Assembly: GCF_027244095.1 (NCBI RefSeq)
Contig: NC_069658.1
Coordinates: 51,881,001 to 51,945,000, forward strand
DNA length: 64,000 nucleotides
Source: Hemicordylus capensis
Lineage: Eukaryota; Chordata; Lepidosauria; Squamata; Cordylidae
Direction of reading: 5' to 3'
The notes beneath the pieces were generated by a model. It saw nothing but the letters and a program-made list of their open reading frames with translations. It was not told the origin of the DNA and did no database searches. Positions 12,401 through 30,154 of this stretch are shown here, in pieces. Each line of letters begins with the position of its first letter. The stretch's first letter is position 1. Made by a program: the position numbers and the translations under genes.

Positions 12401-15400
12401 GACTAGCAAGCCAGAGGTTGCCAGTTCGAATCCCCACTGGTATGTTTCCCAGACTATGGGAAACACCTGTATTGGGCAGCAGCGATATAGGAAGATGCTG
12501 AAAGGCATCATCTCAAACTGCATGGGAGATGCCAATGGTAAATCCCTCCTGTATTCTAACAAAGACAACCACAGGGCTCTGTGATCGCCTGGAGTCGATT
12601 TACTTTACCAGCATCTAACTCAGATACAGGTATGTAAGCTTTTTTAGGCAGCAGCATAGTTCATCAGTTTATTCACTTTATTAAAAAATCAGGGAATAGA
12701 GTTTAATTTTAAGTAGTTCATTTTTTTAAAAAAGTGTTTGTGACCAAAGTAGCCAGCTATTTCTACTTACTTCCACAAGAATAAGTCTCTTGTCAGTTTC
12801 CATGGATTCTCCAACCATCTGAAGCTTGGTATATTTGTTTGCTCTTAACAGAAACTCTTGAAAGAGGGTGATCTGGCTCTGATAAGGAAGTATCTGAAAG
12901 TCCTTTTCTAGAAATAGAAAGGCTCATTTTACAGCAATGATTTCAACATGAATAACAATATGAAGATTGAGTGTCTGAGGTAGAGATGTAAAAATTGCCA
13001 GAAATTGCAATTAAGTTGATATAACGGTAACTATATACACATACACATGTACTCCAGGTGAAAATTTTAGACCTCTTTAATGCATATCAAAACAAATAAA
13101 AGATCTTCCAACCTTAACCAACATGTTTCAATGTCCATACATCATTATCAATGCTCTATTTCAGGTAACTGGAAACACTCAAGATTAAGTACAGTGATTG
13201 AAACGAAAAAATCAATCCATGGGCAGGAGAAAGGCAGTGCTGGGGTGGGATGGGTGGGGGCAGAGGAGGACGAGTAGCTCTTAACAAAATTAACCCTTTT
13301 ATAGGCCAATAAATCTCACTGCCTCTCTCATTTCCTCCTTTACATTAATAGTTAGCTGTAACTGTTCAATAGCTTCCCTAATCTTGCGCTTCACTACATT
13401 TCCTTCATTAGTCAGAATAAACATCTTTGTTTGTCCAGCTCTTCCTTCACGTTTCTCTTTCAGAAGTTTAGCCCAGGGTTTCAAATGGTCTTATTACTTT
13501 GAATATCTGCTAAATGCAATTTATTCCTTTTTATCAGGAGTCTCCCTGTCTCCCCAATATAAAATTCTCCATATTCCACACATACAATCTGGATCTTATA
13601 ATCCAGAAAATTTCAAATCATTAGAAAAAATGTTTTTCCTCTCAGGAAAACACAAAATATTTAGGGGAAAATTGAAATGTATTTAATACTCTTTGTAAAG
13701 TGCCCTTTACAGGCCTAAAGTCACACCATTTCTTTAGGAGCATGTATGATGTAAAACCTGCTTTGCTCATAATATTGATCATGTTTGTTAGGTTTGTTGT
13801 TTAGTTTATTCAGGCAATTAGTCCAAAGTGTTAAAAGTCAATACTTTTAAATGTTATTTAATTTGTTACAAATGGACTGCAATCTGCTAGACTTCAAGGA
13901 ATCCAGCATCTCTAAGTCAGTTTCTTCCATTTTCAACATCAACTTTTTGCCTGCTTTTTATAAGCTGTCAAAAACTATTTAAGAGAGGCAGGCAAAAAGT
14001 TGAGTGTGTGTGTGACGGGGGGTGGGGTTACATTCAGTGCAGCACCCTGCCAATTGAAGAGTGGGGCAAGCATGTTCATTCTGTGCATCCAAAAACCACG
14101 TCCTCATTTCTACCAAACTAATAGGGCCTCTGTCACTAATAACAATTGTATCATTGTTGTCATTAAGAGCCTCCCATTATTTCCAACTGGAAACTTGTTG
14201 CTGCAGTGACAATGTTATTCTTAGGAGCCATGGAAGCCCTGCAAGCTTGGTATTTATTTTCTACATTTATATCCTGCTCTTCCTCCAAGAATCCCTGAGT
14301 AGAAGAGAGGGCGTGGCTTGGGGATGCACAGAACAAGTGTGTACGCCCAACTCTTGGCTCATTGGGGTACTGCGTAGTAACTAAGCCACTATCAACATTG
14401 TAATAAAACAAAGTTAGTTATTATGCATTCTGGACATAGTTCTCCTCCAGTGACAAGCAAATACAGAAATTACTCACTTTCCAAAAAAAAGAAAAGAAAA
14501 AAGGAGTGGGGAAAGCGGTGAGGGGACTTATTTAATACAATTTTGCTACATGAAACATTGTCTAATCAGTCTCATTTTCCTAAGCTATCACTATCAGCTG
14601 GGGTGCACACAAACCGGTTTGGTGGTCTATTCACAGACTGCCAAACCGGTTCAGAAGATCGGCATTCAAGCTGGTTCGAAGGTGTGTGTGAGGGTTGCTT
14701 TAAGTAGTGGGGAGGGTGCCCTTACTTCCCCTGCTGCATTTCCCCCTCCAGCGCCGCTTCCAAAACAGCTGTCGCAGAGCAGCTGTATACCCTCTTGCCA
14801 CCCTGGTCAGCATTATACCGGAAGTACATGACATGCTGACTGGGGCAGTAAAAAGGTATACAGCTGCCCCACAACAGTGGTTTTAGAAGCAGTGCGGGAG
14901 GGAGAAATGTGGCAGGGGAAGTAAGGGCACCTTTCCCACTGCTTAAAGCACCCCGTCCCCATCATCCAGGTGTGCACGGAACCAGTTCTGTGCACGGAAC
15001 TGGTCCCATGCACATCCCTACTATCAGCTATCACCATTATCTTCCAAGAAGCAGCTCTCATGGCTGCTTCAGATCCTCCATTTTTATCATCTTAATTAAT
15101 GAGATGAAATCATCTTAATGAAGTATGAAAACTAAATTGCCCAGATTGAGACAAGTCTCACCCACCAATCATGTAGATTACAGGGACTGGATGGGCTGCA
15201 TAGGTGTAACTTATATCTGCAAAAAAAGAGCAATTCAGCCATAGTCTATACTGAACACAGGACACTGCTTTGAGTCAGACTATTAGTAAATCTAGTTCTG
15301 TACAGTCTACACCTCCCTTCAACATAACGCCTCGCCGCCACCTTCCACAGCTGCCCAGCATATCCTTTCTGAAACTAGACATTAGAATTACAAGCTGGAC

Positions 15401-18400
15401 ACCCTCTGGGCTTCTACAAACCCTTCAAGATATCTAATACAGCTTCCTAGATTAGTCCACTGCATGGAACCCAGTCCTGTTGATTTCAATGAAACCTAAT
15501 ACTATTTGATAGATGGACTGTGATACAAGATAAATACACAAAACTACCAATGTATTCAATATGTTCTGTTTAGCAAGTTTGAAGTTGCAAGAGTTTTTCA
15601 GTTAGGCTTTACCATGGCTCAGAGCATCTTGGAAATCATCTTTCTTGAAGTCTAGCGATATAGGATTTATCCATTCCTGCACCTGAATGCCAAGGTCCTT
15701 GGATAATATTTCCATAGTTGTAGACTTTCCACAGCCTGGAGGACCAGTTAATAATAAAATAGAGCCGCCCTGCAACAAGATACCATATCATTCTAAACTG
15801 AGCGCAATATTTAAAGGAAAAGAAAGGGCTGGCCTCAGATAAAAAATAATTTATTTATAAATAAAACCTTGATATAAGGACTTAATATCCCCCCCCTCCA
15901 CAATCCCACACTTTCAATTAGCACAAATGTTTTATTACACTTTTACAAGTTTAAGGTTCTTTTCAGATAACATCTAATAATCACGAAGAGTTGGTTTAAC
16001 GTAGTGGCTAAGAGACTGAGCTGCGAATCAGGATCTCTCTGGTCCAAATCTTGCCTGTGCCATAAACTCACTAACTTAGACAATCTCCTCTTAGATAATC
16101 TCCTCCTTCTCACCTTCAGCTCCTCAGCTGAAATATGGGGATAATAATACTTACTTACCTTACAAAATAGTTACAAAGATTACATCAAGATAAGAAAATT
16201 ATCATGCTAAATCTCAACAACAGATTATTGCCTTAAGTACTGTGACACAAATACTAACGCAAAATTAAATAGCTCCTCAGTTCATTGCTGGTTTTATTTC
16301 CAAATATTTTAAGAATGATTTGTCTAAAAAAAAAATATGTTTTACCTTAAATATAGAGAATCTACTGACTATAAGGTATAGAAAATCTTAAAAACAAATT
16401 TAATGTCTTAGGTAAATCAAATGCTACCTGTTTCGGCTGTCTTTGCCATACTTGAGTTTTAAACCAGGTTTCTACTTCTTCAATTTTCTTCTTGTGAATA
16501 GCAAGCTCATTCTAGTGAGAAAGAACAGGAATTCATTATCCATGTAAGATTAAAATACATGTTTGCATTGCAAACTAGATTATAAATCCTACAAGGGCAT
16601 TAAAATGTATGCTTTTGACTGCCTTCGATATAAATTAAATATATGGGTAAACAAAAAAAGAGTTGGTTGCTTTTATCTTCTGTCTGTTGGAGATCTTGCT
16701 ATATGCTTGGAGGTCCATTTTAGACTAGGCTAGGGATGTACACAAACCATCCAACCGACGCTTTGGCGGGTGGGGGTTACCTTTAAGGGACTGGGAGGGT
16801 GCTCTCCCCCACCCCCTGGCTGCATTTTCCCCACCGGCACTCTCGCCAAATCACTGGCACGGAATGGCAGTGTACCTCTTTGCTACCCCAGTCAGCATTG
16901 AACAAGAAGTGCCGAACCTCCAAACCGATCTGGCAATCCGGAAAAGGACTGCCAAACCAGTTTGGGCAAATCCTGAAACGGATCTGGGGATGGGGCCTTA
17001 GCTCAGTAACAGAGCATCTGCTTTGCATGAAGAAGGTCCTAAATTCAATCTCTGGCATCTCCAGGTAGTACTGGGGAGGGACTCCAGCCTGAAACCTTGG
17101 AGAGCCACGGCCAGTTAGTGTAGACAATACTAATCTGGATGGACCAGTGGTCACCAGTGGCAGCTTCCTATGTTCCAGACTCCCTAGAGGCCTTCAAGCC
17201 CAAACAAAAGTAATGATATAATTTTATTGATTGGTTCATTTATTGATTTCTATACTACCCTTCCAAAAATGACTCAGGGCAGTTTACACAGAGAAATAAT
17301 AAATAAATAAGATGGATCCCTGTCCCCAAAGGGCTCACAATCTAAAAAAAGAAGAAGAAGATAGACACCAGCAACAGTCACTGGAGGTACTGTGCTGGGG
17401 GTGGATAGGGCCAGTTACTCTCCCCCTGCTAAATAAAAGAGAATCAGCACATTAAAAAGGTGCCTCTTTGCCAAGTTAGATGTTTGAGGTTTGATGTCTT
17501 AGATCTTCCTGAATCTTTCATACTTCAAATGGTTTGACTTGCTATCCCTGGTAAATAAGCTAAAATGAATGGAGCAGAATGGAGGACTCCATTTGCAGCT
17601 TGCAACAAATTGCGGAATACCAGGGACAATGTTATTGCCATGCATCACAGCCTAAGTCTGGACCCAGACTTTCCACACACTAAAATACTCCAGGACCTCC
17701 TGAGTATTTCTGGAAAGGAATGTATGCGTGCGCACACACACGCATTCATGTCAGCCCATCTCTAATAAATGGCTCATGAATAATGGTCTTATCTACACTG
17801 TAAATCTGTGTTGCTAGAAACTAACATAATGTAAATAAAGTTGTGGTAACAATGAGATTTATTTCATTAAATGTCATAATAGTTTATTAACAAATGCAAA
17901 AAAGGTGGTTAGTGCAAATTACAAGTACCACAGCCCTCCCTTGTTTGCAAATAAATTTTTGTCTGTCACATTGATTCAGTTGAACAAATTTCCAAGTATA
18001 ATTAAAATCAGGACATAAATCTCACACTTTTCGTTTATCCTATCTTTGTAAAATTCTTTATAAAGCAACAGTTTCCCTGCTCTCCTTTAGAACATGCCAC
18101 TTCAAGCAATATAGTTCTTTGCTTTCGATAAAATTGAATTATAAACTAGTCTCTACCTGAGATGTTGGTTTGTATTTATCAACCCATGCTTCAGTTTCAA
18201 TGCAGTTTTGTTTGGAGAGTTGATATTGTTCAGCGGTAGAAGGCAACTTTCCTTTTTTTCTCCCACTCTTACCACTGTCTAGCAAAGATAAATGCTCTTT
18301 TCTCTTCTGATGATGGTTAGTATCTGTAGGTGAATTGCTAGGAGGAATGCTAGAAGATGATTTTGTATTCTTACGAAAATCAGTAAAAGAAGGCTCCACC

Positions 18401-19082
18401 CAATCAGTCACCTGGCAAAATGCAAACATATGAAAATTATTACAGTGGTTTCAAAATCAATGATTTTGTACAATTTGTATGTTATTGATGCTTGTCTACA
18501 GTACAGTAGCCCAAGTTTTCCCAGTACTACTGGAAACTGACAGATAAGAATCTAATTGCAACCAAGTAAAAAGTTTAGGAGCTTTTATTAAGCACAAGAA
18601 AATTTAGAACAAACATAAAACTAGCAAAATAATATCTAAATATAAACACAAATGCAACCATTTATGATCAGAAATGATTCTATAGCACTTTGACATGTCC
18701 ATTTTAAATACTCATTTAGATTATGTTCAACGGAATGTATTCTTCTCCTTTTACAAAAGAGGCTACAACACAATCACTTATTCAAAACAATTCATGAATA
18801 AACAGAGAAGGATTTAGCTGTGGTTTCAAAATTACTATTGTCTGACAAACTACCACAGTCTGAGTACCTCAAGTTGCACAAATATAAAGGACACAATCAT
18901 TGCTGGCACTGGCACAACACTTGTATGTGGAAGGTGTGAACAAAGTCTTTTGTTAACATTTTAAACTTATCATCACTCACTTTAGCTGGAACTATCTTTC
19001 TTTTTGAAGAATGTTTTGACATCATCAACAATTGTAGTTTCCATCCGGAACATATGACTACTGGATCCTTAAAAGAAGTGAC
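483..19082 (-). CDS. RAD17: RAD17, checkpoint clamp loader, 15 coding exons, 3' end outside window
   Basis: RAD17 replaces RFC1 in an RFC-like complex that loads the RAD9-RAD1-HUS1 clamp onto damaged chromatin for ATR signalling in the nucleus. Exons, 5' to 3' on the minus strand: 19082-18981 (ATG at 19025), 18411-18157, 16511-16428, 15769-15613, 12907-12771, 10480-10428, 10127-10002, 9920-9851, 9150-9039, 7922-7731, 4974-4889, 4733-4587, 2445-2299, 1533-1413, 540-483. All have AG/GT borders and compatible phases, giving about 596 codons. Visible marks are VTDWVEPSF near the N-terminus, Walker A TGPPGCGKST at about residues 136-145, LILVED as the Walker B-like strand, GCSGDVRSAINSLQF, and GFRPLHKPQWFLINKK. 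Each aligns with remembered human RAD17 (681 residues). The acidic C-terminal exon is not in the window. The exact start is uncertain, because two ATGs are adjacent and the frame stays open upstream in the same exon. Confidence 0.95.
835..1395 (-). mobile_element. CR1 LINE 3' fragment
   Basis: On the minus strand this encodes a decayed reverse transcriptase segment (VGIVYLDFSKA then VSHNI) followed by the CR1 3' region, recognisable from the reversed phrases around 1010-1090. It is inserted in the RAD17 intron between exons 1533-1413 and 540-483, starting within a few dozen bases of the 1412 splice donor. The upstream edge is approximate. Confidence 0.75.
2770..4586. other. RAD17 intron, no confident feature
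   Basis: This is the intron between exons 4733-4587 and 2445-2299. I see low-complexity stretches (short GT run at 2749-2760, G-rich run near 3254-3272, AT-rich text near 3730-3780) but no gene or repeat that I can name. Confidence 0.4.
5045..5335 (-). mobile_element. L2-like LINE 3' end / SINE tail copy
   Basis: The reversed sequence ends in the motif TAAACCGCTTTGAGAAC followed by a GCGGTATATAAAT-like tail, and carries the internal phrase for a gap-filled GGGGACAGGGGAC block. The same structure recurs at 17222, 26727, 30155, 58135, 58700 and 60474. The tail matches the 3' ends of reptile L2-type LINEs and of SINEs that borrow them. Confidence 0.65.
5560..6475. repeat. Purine-rich, partly GC-rich repeated block in RAD17 intron
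   Basis: The block starts with a near-tandem duplication of a segment around GGGCAGTGGGGATTCCATAT (about 5577 and 5643). It continues through an (AG)n run at 5872-5896 into a G-rich area where segments around 6215-6275 and 6387-6450 resemble each other, and AAGAGGGGTGAGGGG repeats at about 6314 and 6359. Long open frames on both strands come from the biased composition. I cannot assign it to a known family. Confidence 0.5.
6480..7730. other. RAD17 intron, no confident feature
   Basis: Unique-looking, AT-rich intronic sequence between the purine-rich block and exon 7922-7731. No repeat end, RNA gene or exon could be supported. Confidence 0.4.
8401..8590 (-). mobile_element. tRNA-derived SINE
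   Basis: Read on the minus strand, the copy starts with a tRNA-like head (GCATAGCTCAGTGGAAGAGC, then a B-box-like stretch near 8530) and ends in the phrase for AGGCAGCTTCCTATGTTC at about 8400-8415. Related copies lie at 16995, 21325, 55270 and 62313. Confidence 0.7.
10668..12030. mobile_element. hAT DNA transposon with nested BovB-like fragment
   Basis: The left end is CAGGGGTGTCAAACTCA and the right end a degenerate inverse, GCAGTTTGATGCTCTAG. Flanking 8-bp direct repeats, CCCTAGTC (10660-10667) and CCCTAGCC (12031-12038), differ at one base and fit a hAT target duplication. No transposase frame is visible, so the copy is non-autonomous or a relic. A LINE fragment at 11185-11625 lies inside it. 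Confidence 0.75.
11185..11625 (-). mobile_element. BovB/RTE-like LINE 3' fragment
   Basis: The minus strand encodes the C-terminal region of an RTE-type ORF (the YGCESW and ELWCWRRLL-type phrases are recognisable around 11490-11600) and ends near 11190 in a text like AAGTCGGTGTCGACTCTTAGC. It is the same region of the same family as the plus-strand copy at 32050-32625. It lies inside the hAT element 10668-12030. Confidence 0.75.
12380..12612 (+). mobile_element. tRNA-derived SINE ending in GGAGTCGA text
   Basis: The head carries A- and B-box-like segments (GTGCAGTGGGGAAATG and GGTTGCCAGTTCGAATCCCC at 12417-12436). The body then runs to CGCCTGGAGTCGATTTAC. The same SINE type, on the other strand, is the one split by the 3-kb hAT at 44182-47234. 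Confidence 0.75.
13299..13615 (-). mobile_element. Possible Penelope-like element remnant (GIY-YIG-like)
   Basis: On the minus strand a short stretch reads VEYGEFYIGETGRLL, followed by a lysine/histidine-rich helix with the pattern H-x-x-D-I. This resembles the GIY-YIG endonuclease of Penelope-like retroelements. The rest is too decayed to read as one frame, and no reverse transcriptase segment is visible. It could also be chance similarity. Confidence 0.35.
13934..14003. repeat. Short inverted repeat, 15-bp perfect arms
   Basis: CAACTTTTTGCCTGC and its exact reverse complement GCAGGCAAAAAGTTG are separated by about 40 bases. This could be a tiny MITE or a decayed foldback remnant. Confidence 0.6.
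14599..15020. mobile_element. Foldback hAT-type element (TAGGGATGTGCAC family), complete copy
   Basis: The element is flanked by perfect 8-bp direct repeats CTATCAGC at 14591-14598 and 15021-15028, the target duplication length of hAT elements. The right end reads GTGCATGGGACC inverted to CATGCACATCCCTA; the left end is slightly decayed (TGGGGTGCACAC). The two halves are long inverted repeats of each other, so the strand could fold into a hairpin. No transposase is encoded. Confidence 0.85.
15166..15216 (-). other. Possible RAD17 cassette exon, 51 bp, in frame
   Basis: This block has a strong acceptor (pyrimidine run then GCAG) and a donor G|GTGGGT. It is 51 bases long, has no stop, and has phase 1 at both ends, so it could be included or skipped without shifting the RAD17 frame. 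It would add 17 residues between the SHG and EKDFQ segments. Direct joining of 15613 to 12907 gives the better match to remembered orthologues, so I leave it out of the main model. Confidence 0.3.
16731..16994. mobile_element. Partial foldback hAT-type element
   Basis: It begins TAGGGATGTACACAAACC and shares the interior of the copies at 14599 and 41427, such as the text around the conserved CCAGTCAGCATTGAAC. The right terminus is not seen because a tRNA-derived SINE takes over at about 16995. Confidence 0.7.
16995..17180 (+). mobile_element. tRNA-derived SINE
   Basis: It starts with a tRNA-like head, GGGGCCTTAGCTCAGTAACA and then a B-box-like segment at about 17040, and ends GGCAGCTTCCTATGTTCC. 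It abuts the truncated hAT copy. Confidence 0.8.
17222..17482 (-). mobile_element. L2-like LINE 3' end / SINE tail copy
   Basis: Same family as 5045-5335: the reversed tail, the GGGGACAGGGATCCATC block and the internal CTCTTTATTTAGCAGGGGGA-type segment are present in the same order. Confidence 0.65.
19026..19082 (-). other. RAD17: RAD17 5' UTR part of the first coding exon
   Basis: The exon begins after a TTTCAG acceptor at 19083-19088, so at least one further non-coding exon must lie upstream, probably in the promoter region near 20.3-20.9 kb. The sequence before ATG ATG is open in frame but carries no upstream ATG in this exon, so I treat it as untranslated. A start in an unseen upstream exon is possible. 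Confidence 0.6.
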
Positions 19083-19089
19083 CTGAAAA

Positions 19090-20280
19090 AGTGTGTGTGT
19101 GGGGGGAAACCTATATAAACAAAATTCAGAACAAATTTTTAAAACTTTTAAACCAGATACAACAACTTTGCAAATAATTACAGAGCGAGTAGCTGTTGAC
19201 TCTCTGTATTACTCCTTCTCCCTCCCACACCATGATATAACCACTCTTTTTCTTTCATTTAAAGAGGCTACTCTTTATGGCCAAAAGAGAGAGAAACTGC
19301 AAATGCTCTGAAGCCTCCATAATGCTGTCTGATGTTTAACACAGAAAAACCCTTTGGTAGATGCATGCACAGTTCTAGTAACTCTTCTAAAAACAGTTAA
19401 TACTTTAAGGCTAAAAAGTATGCATGCAGCTACCACAGCAATATTTAAATAAGATTCAGTTCAATAAAGTTTGCATGTGTGACTTGACACAGAAGAAAAA
19501 TGGCTGGGGTATGAACAGTTTCCCCTCATATTTGAGGACAACTTACCACAAACACTGGCAAATTGCATGGCTAAACTAGAAGGTTAACTTGAACTGTATA
19601 TGGCCAGTGTTAACTATATATGAATATACATCAGCTGTAAGTAGAATGTCTTAAAAGAATATTTTCCCAAGTTTTAAAAGTAAGTTCAAGAAGAAGTATT
19701 TATAACAGCAGCAGGATCATGAAACTTATAGTTTAAATAGGTTTCCTCTATAAAACCTAAGACAGACTCATACTAACACTTCAAAAGTAATTATCAGACA
19801 AATGAGAAATAGATTTCAGAAGCAACAATTAAAGCATATGCTTAAAGCCAGAGTGAATATACTGTAGGTTTCACCTAAATCTAGTGGTGGTGGAGTAGTT
19901 CAGAATTTGTCTGCATTCAGCAACATAGGCAATAAATATAGATATTCCACCTCCACTAAGAACTTATCGATAACAAAGATTATCTGTTCTGGAGAATTAT
20001 AGAACATCTCTTCAGGGTGTGAAGGGTGTGGTGGGGGAGAGTGTAAATTTGGGATTATTGGCACAAAGGAAATAGACACTAGCAAGAGAGAGAAAAGTTA
20101 CCAGTGTGAATCAAAAACAGGAAGTCAAATTGTTGTCAAACTCATAAACCGCACAAAAGGTTTACCCTATCACTTAAAAACATAAACAAAGTGCATTTTG
20201 ATGGTTTTATGGACAAGCATCCATAACATCCATTCCAAAGGAAAGGAACATTTTTATGCCATTAGGAAAAAAGGTTGCTA
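19090..20280. other. Intron upstream of RAD17 first coding exon, no confident feature
   Basis: AT-rich sequence between the first RAD17 coding exon and the promoter region. No repeat, RNA gene or second host gene could be recognised. A non-coding RAD17 exon may lie near the upper end. Confidence 0.4.
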
Positions 20281-20866
20281 TTTCAGACGTTCTTTTTCCT
20301 ACGCCGAAAGTTCCCTTCGTTTACGAAGCAGGAATTAGAAGGAGAAGAAGCAAAATCAGCCAACTTTGTGGGCGAGGGGGTGGGGATGTGGAAAGAAACT
20401 TTGGCAACAATCTTTAGGCTGCCACAGACGCTTAGTCATAAGCACGCTTATTAGCGACTAAGCTCTCTCGTGTTGCAGGACACAGCACTATAAGCAAGCA
20501 TGCAGCTTGAGGCTGCATTGCAAGTACGCGGAGGTTGTCTGATCTACGGGAAACTATTCCTACAACCAGGTTGCTGTGACAACTTCCAGCCTCTTAGTTA
20601 TCCCAGGCAAGCTCATACTCAGATTTCTCTCCGCCACTGGGGACCTGGCCCAGCACTTTCGTTCTCCCCGTTTTCCAACGTGAGATACCTTATTATTTCC
20701 CCGTCTTAAGCCATCTGCTGCATTCTAGCTGGGGGGCCTCTTCCAAACCTCGGCGCTTAGCTGTTCTCGAAACGCCTAATGCAACAGTTCTTTCTTTTTA
20801 TTTTGGGCCTTCGACGGTTACTCAAATCTCTCCAATAAACTTTTAATATATATATTAAACTTTTAA

Positions 20867-20924
<58 letters not shown>

Positions 20925-21100
20925 ATTCTCAACCCACAGCGGCCAGTAACCAGAGATAGACAGTGAAAGGCGGGGAAGGATGTCGTGACGCCATTATAAT
21001 GCGCCACGACTGAACAGAGCTGGTAAAAGGACCCCGGAAGGTTCACACGTGTCTTCTCTCTGAGAACTTTAAGGCTTCCGAAAGAAACTCTTGAGCAAAC
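20280..21100. promoter_or_regulatory. Head-to-head promoter region of RAD17 and AK6
   Basis: RAD17 reads left and AK6 reads right from this interval. It has more CpG than its neighbours (for example around 20300-20330, 20400-20460 and 20970-21040), and a CCGGAAG ETS-like site at about 21033. A 51-bp CT/GA tract lies in the middle. The RAD17 non-coding first exon probably starts here. Human RAD17 and AK6/TAF9 are also arranged head to head. Confidence 0.7.
20869..20919. repeat. (TC)n microsatellite in the shared promoter
   Basis: An uninterrupted run of about 25 TC units, reading GA on the RAD17 strand. Polypurine tracts in promoters can bind GAGA-type factors or form triplex DNA; here that is only a possibility. 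Confidence 0.95.
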
Positions 21101-28189
<7,089 letters not shown>

Positions 28190-28310
28190 ACTTGAAAGGA
28201 AATATTGAAAAAGAACTTTAAAATAAAATTGACTGGTTTTTGTATGGTAAACTACATTTGCCGATTCAACTGTTGAGGAGACAGTAATAATTCTCTGATA
28301 AAACAATAAA
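28190..28310 (+). other. AK6: AK6 3' UTR with two AATAAA signals
   Basis: AATAAA occurs at 28222-28227 and 28305-28310, soon after the stop codon. Either could set the 3' end; the first would give a very short UTR. Confidence 0.6.
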
Positions 28311-28545
28311 ATCAAAGATGCATCTGAGGCTCAGAAAACTCTTGTTGGGACTCATATGAGTGCAGCACTTTAGAAATCAGACATTAGTTACAGATTTAAG
28401 AATCTGGTGTTCTGATGTCTTAAAATTTTTTAAAAATATATATAAATGTATATTTGTCCATCGGATATCTATCTAATGTCCTCTTTGAAGACTTAGAAAA
28501 GTTAGAGAGTAAGCTCCTAGATGTGGTGACTGCCAATATTCAGTC

Positions 28546-28548
<3 letters not shown>

Positions 28549-28577
<29 letters not shown>
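28549..28577. repeat. (GT)n microsatellite
   Basis: About 14 GT units downstream of AK6. Confidence 0.95.
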
Positions 28578-28580
<3 letters not shown>

Positions 28581-29363
28581 GCATCTGGATGCTGTCAGAA
28601 CAATTTTAAAGCAGTGGGACCATGGAACTCCAACAGGAATCAAGTGATTAGTTGTTAAGATACTTCATAGATTTATTTTGTGTCTGTCTTTCTACATAAT
28701 GATTTGACCCTAGCCAATGTTCTACTGCAAGCAAAAAAGCCAGAAGTATATTTTGTGCTTGGTGCAGGTGTTATCTACAAATTTTTAGTGAATATAGCTC
28801 TGCATGCCTGAACTGTTAATTGCACTTAGAGTAGCAATTGGATTAGTTTTGAATTCTGAGATTCAGATATTGACTGCTATCATTGCTTGTACAGATTGAA
28901 TATAAAAATGCCCTCTTGCTTAACAGATCCAATTCCCTCCTTTGCATCCTTAACTCTGTGGCTTTCCACTCTTCCATTCACTGTCCTAGCTTGTAATTAT
29001 GTTGTTGTAATTCATGAGCCTAAATGTATTTGCAGTGCTTTGGACATATTTGTCTTTTAAAGAGCTGATACATTAACTACCAAAACCACCTAAGCCTTGC
29101 AACTTCGCACATACCGAATGTCTGCATAGATATCACTTGTACATAGGAAATTATCTATACTCCCATCTGCATAATAATGTGTGATGAACAGGTAGCTATG
29201 TTTCACACAATGAAAAACTTGGTTTAATAGCAGCAACTTCAGCCCGCCAGCTGCTGTTAGTCTACAGCATACATCATCCCAAACCCCAGGGGCCAATAGT
29301 CAAGGATGATGCAAGTTGTAGTTTAGAAACAGCTGGAGGGCCAAAGTTGTACAGCCTTGTCAT

Positions 29364-29366
<3 letters not shown>

Positions 29367-29400
<34 letters not shown>
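29367..29400. repeat. (GT)n microsatellite
   Basis: About 17 GT units in the AK6-CCDC125 intergenic stretch. Confidence 0.95.
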
Positions 29401-29402
<2 letters not shown>

Positions 29403-29872
29403 CGCAGTGTTCATGTAAACATCTCTTACAACATAGTGTTACCTTTGAAGGAAATGCCATGTATGCAATTGCCCTTAAACAGTAGTAGGATACAGCATAT
29501 GTTGTTCGTAGCATTTTAAATTATTTCTATAGGGTCAAGCAAAATGGTTTACTAACTACTCATAAGAAGTGGCAAAACACATTCTTTAAATTTTTAATGA
29601 AAATAAATGGTTTAAGGATAGTTTGTCAATGAACTAATTTTGAAATTACTGATAACTCTTCTTAATTGATAGTAGGCAACGAACTTTATAATAATCCAGT
29701 TTCTGTATGTGCAGAAGCTCACAGGTATCTGTGTTTCATTGTTCGCTTTTGGAAGGCGCAGTTATTTTTCAAGGATTTTTTTTTTTTAAAAACTTTAAAT
29801 TTACAATACAGTTCATTTTGAAAAATAAAACTGCCTTTCTGTGTTTGAAATTTTGTTATCAATTTTCTAGGA

Positions 29873-30009
29873 AAGGGGTTCCCAACCTGTGATATTCCAG
29901 ATGTTGGTGGACTACAACTCCTATAATCTGCAGCCACAATAATTGTAGCTGGGGGTAATGGGAGTTGTAGTTCAGCAACATCTGGAGTATCACAGGTTGG
30001 GAACCCCTA
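29873..30009. mobile_element. hAT-type MITE, complete, with 8-bp duplications
   Basis: Left end AAGGGGTTCCCAACCTGTGA and right end TCACAGGTTGGGAACCCCTA are inverted repeats. Flanks are TTCTAGGA (29865-29872) and TTCTAGGG (30010-30017), an 8-bp duplication with one change. The interior carries ACTACAACTCC text in inverted orientation. It has no coding capacity. Confidence 0.85.
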
Positions 30010-30154
30010 TTCTAGGGGAAACATTTTGGAAATAGTTTTTTTATAAAATACTATTAGTCACCAGATGGTATTGGGATCCTTTGGAAAAAGCATAATAAAA
30101 AGCACTGTTTTGGGGGGGGGGCACGGATAGCAAATGGATGAATAATGGATAATG

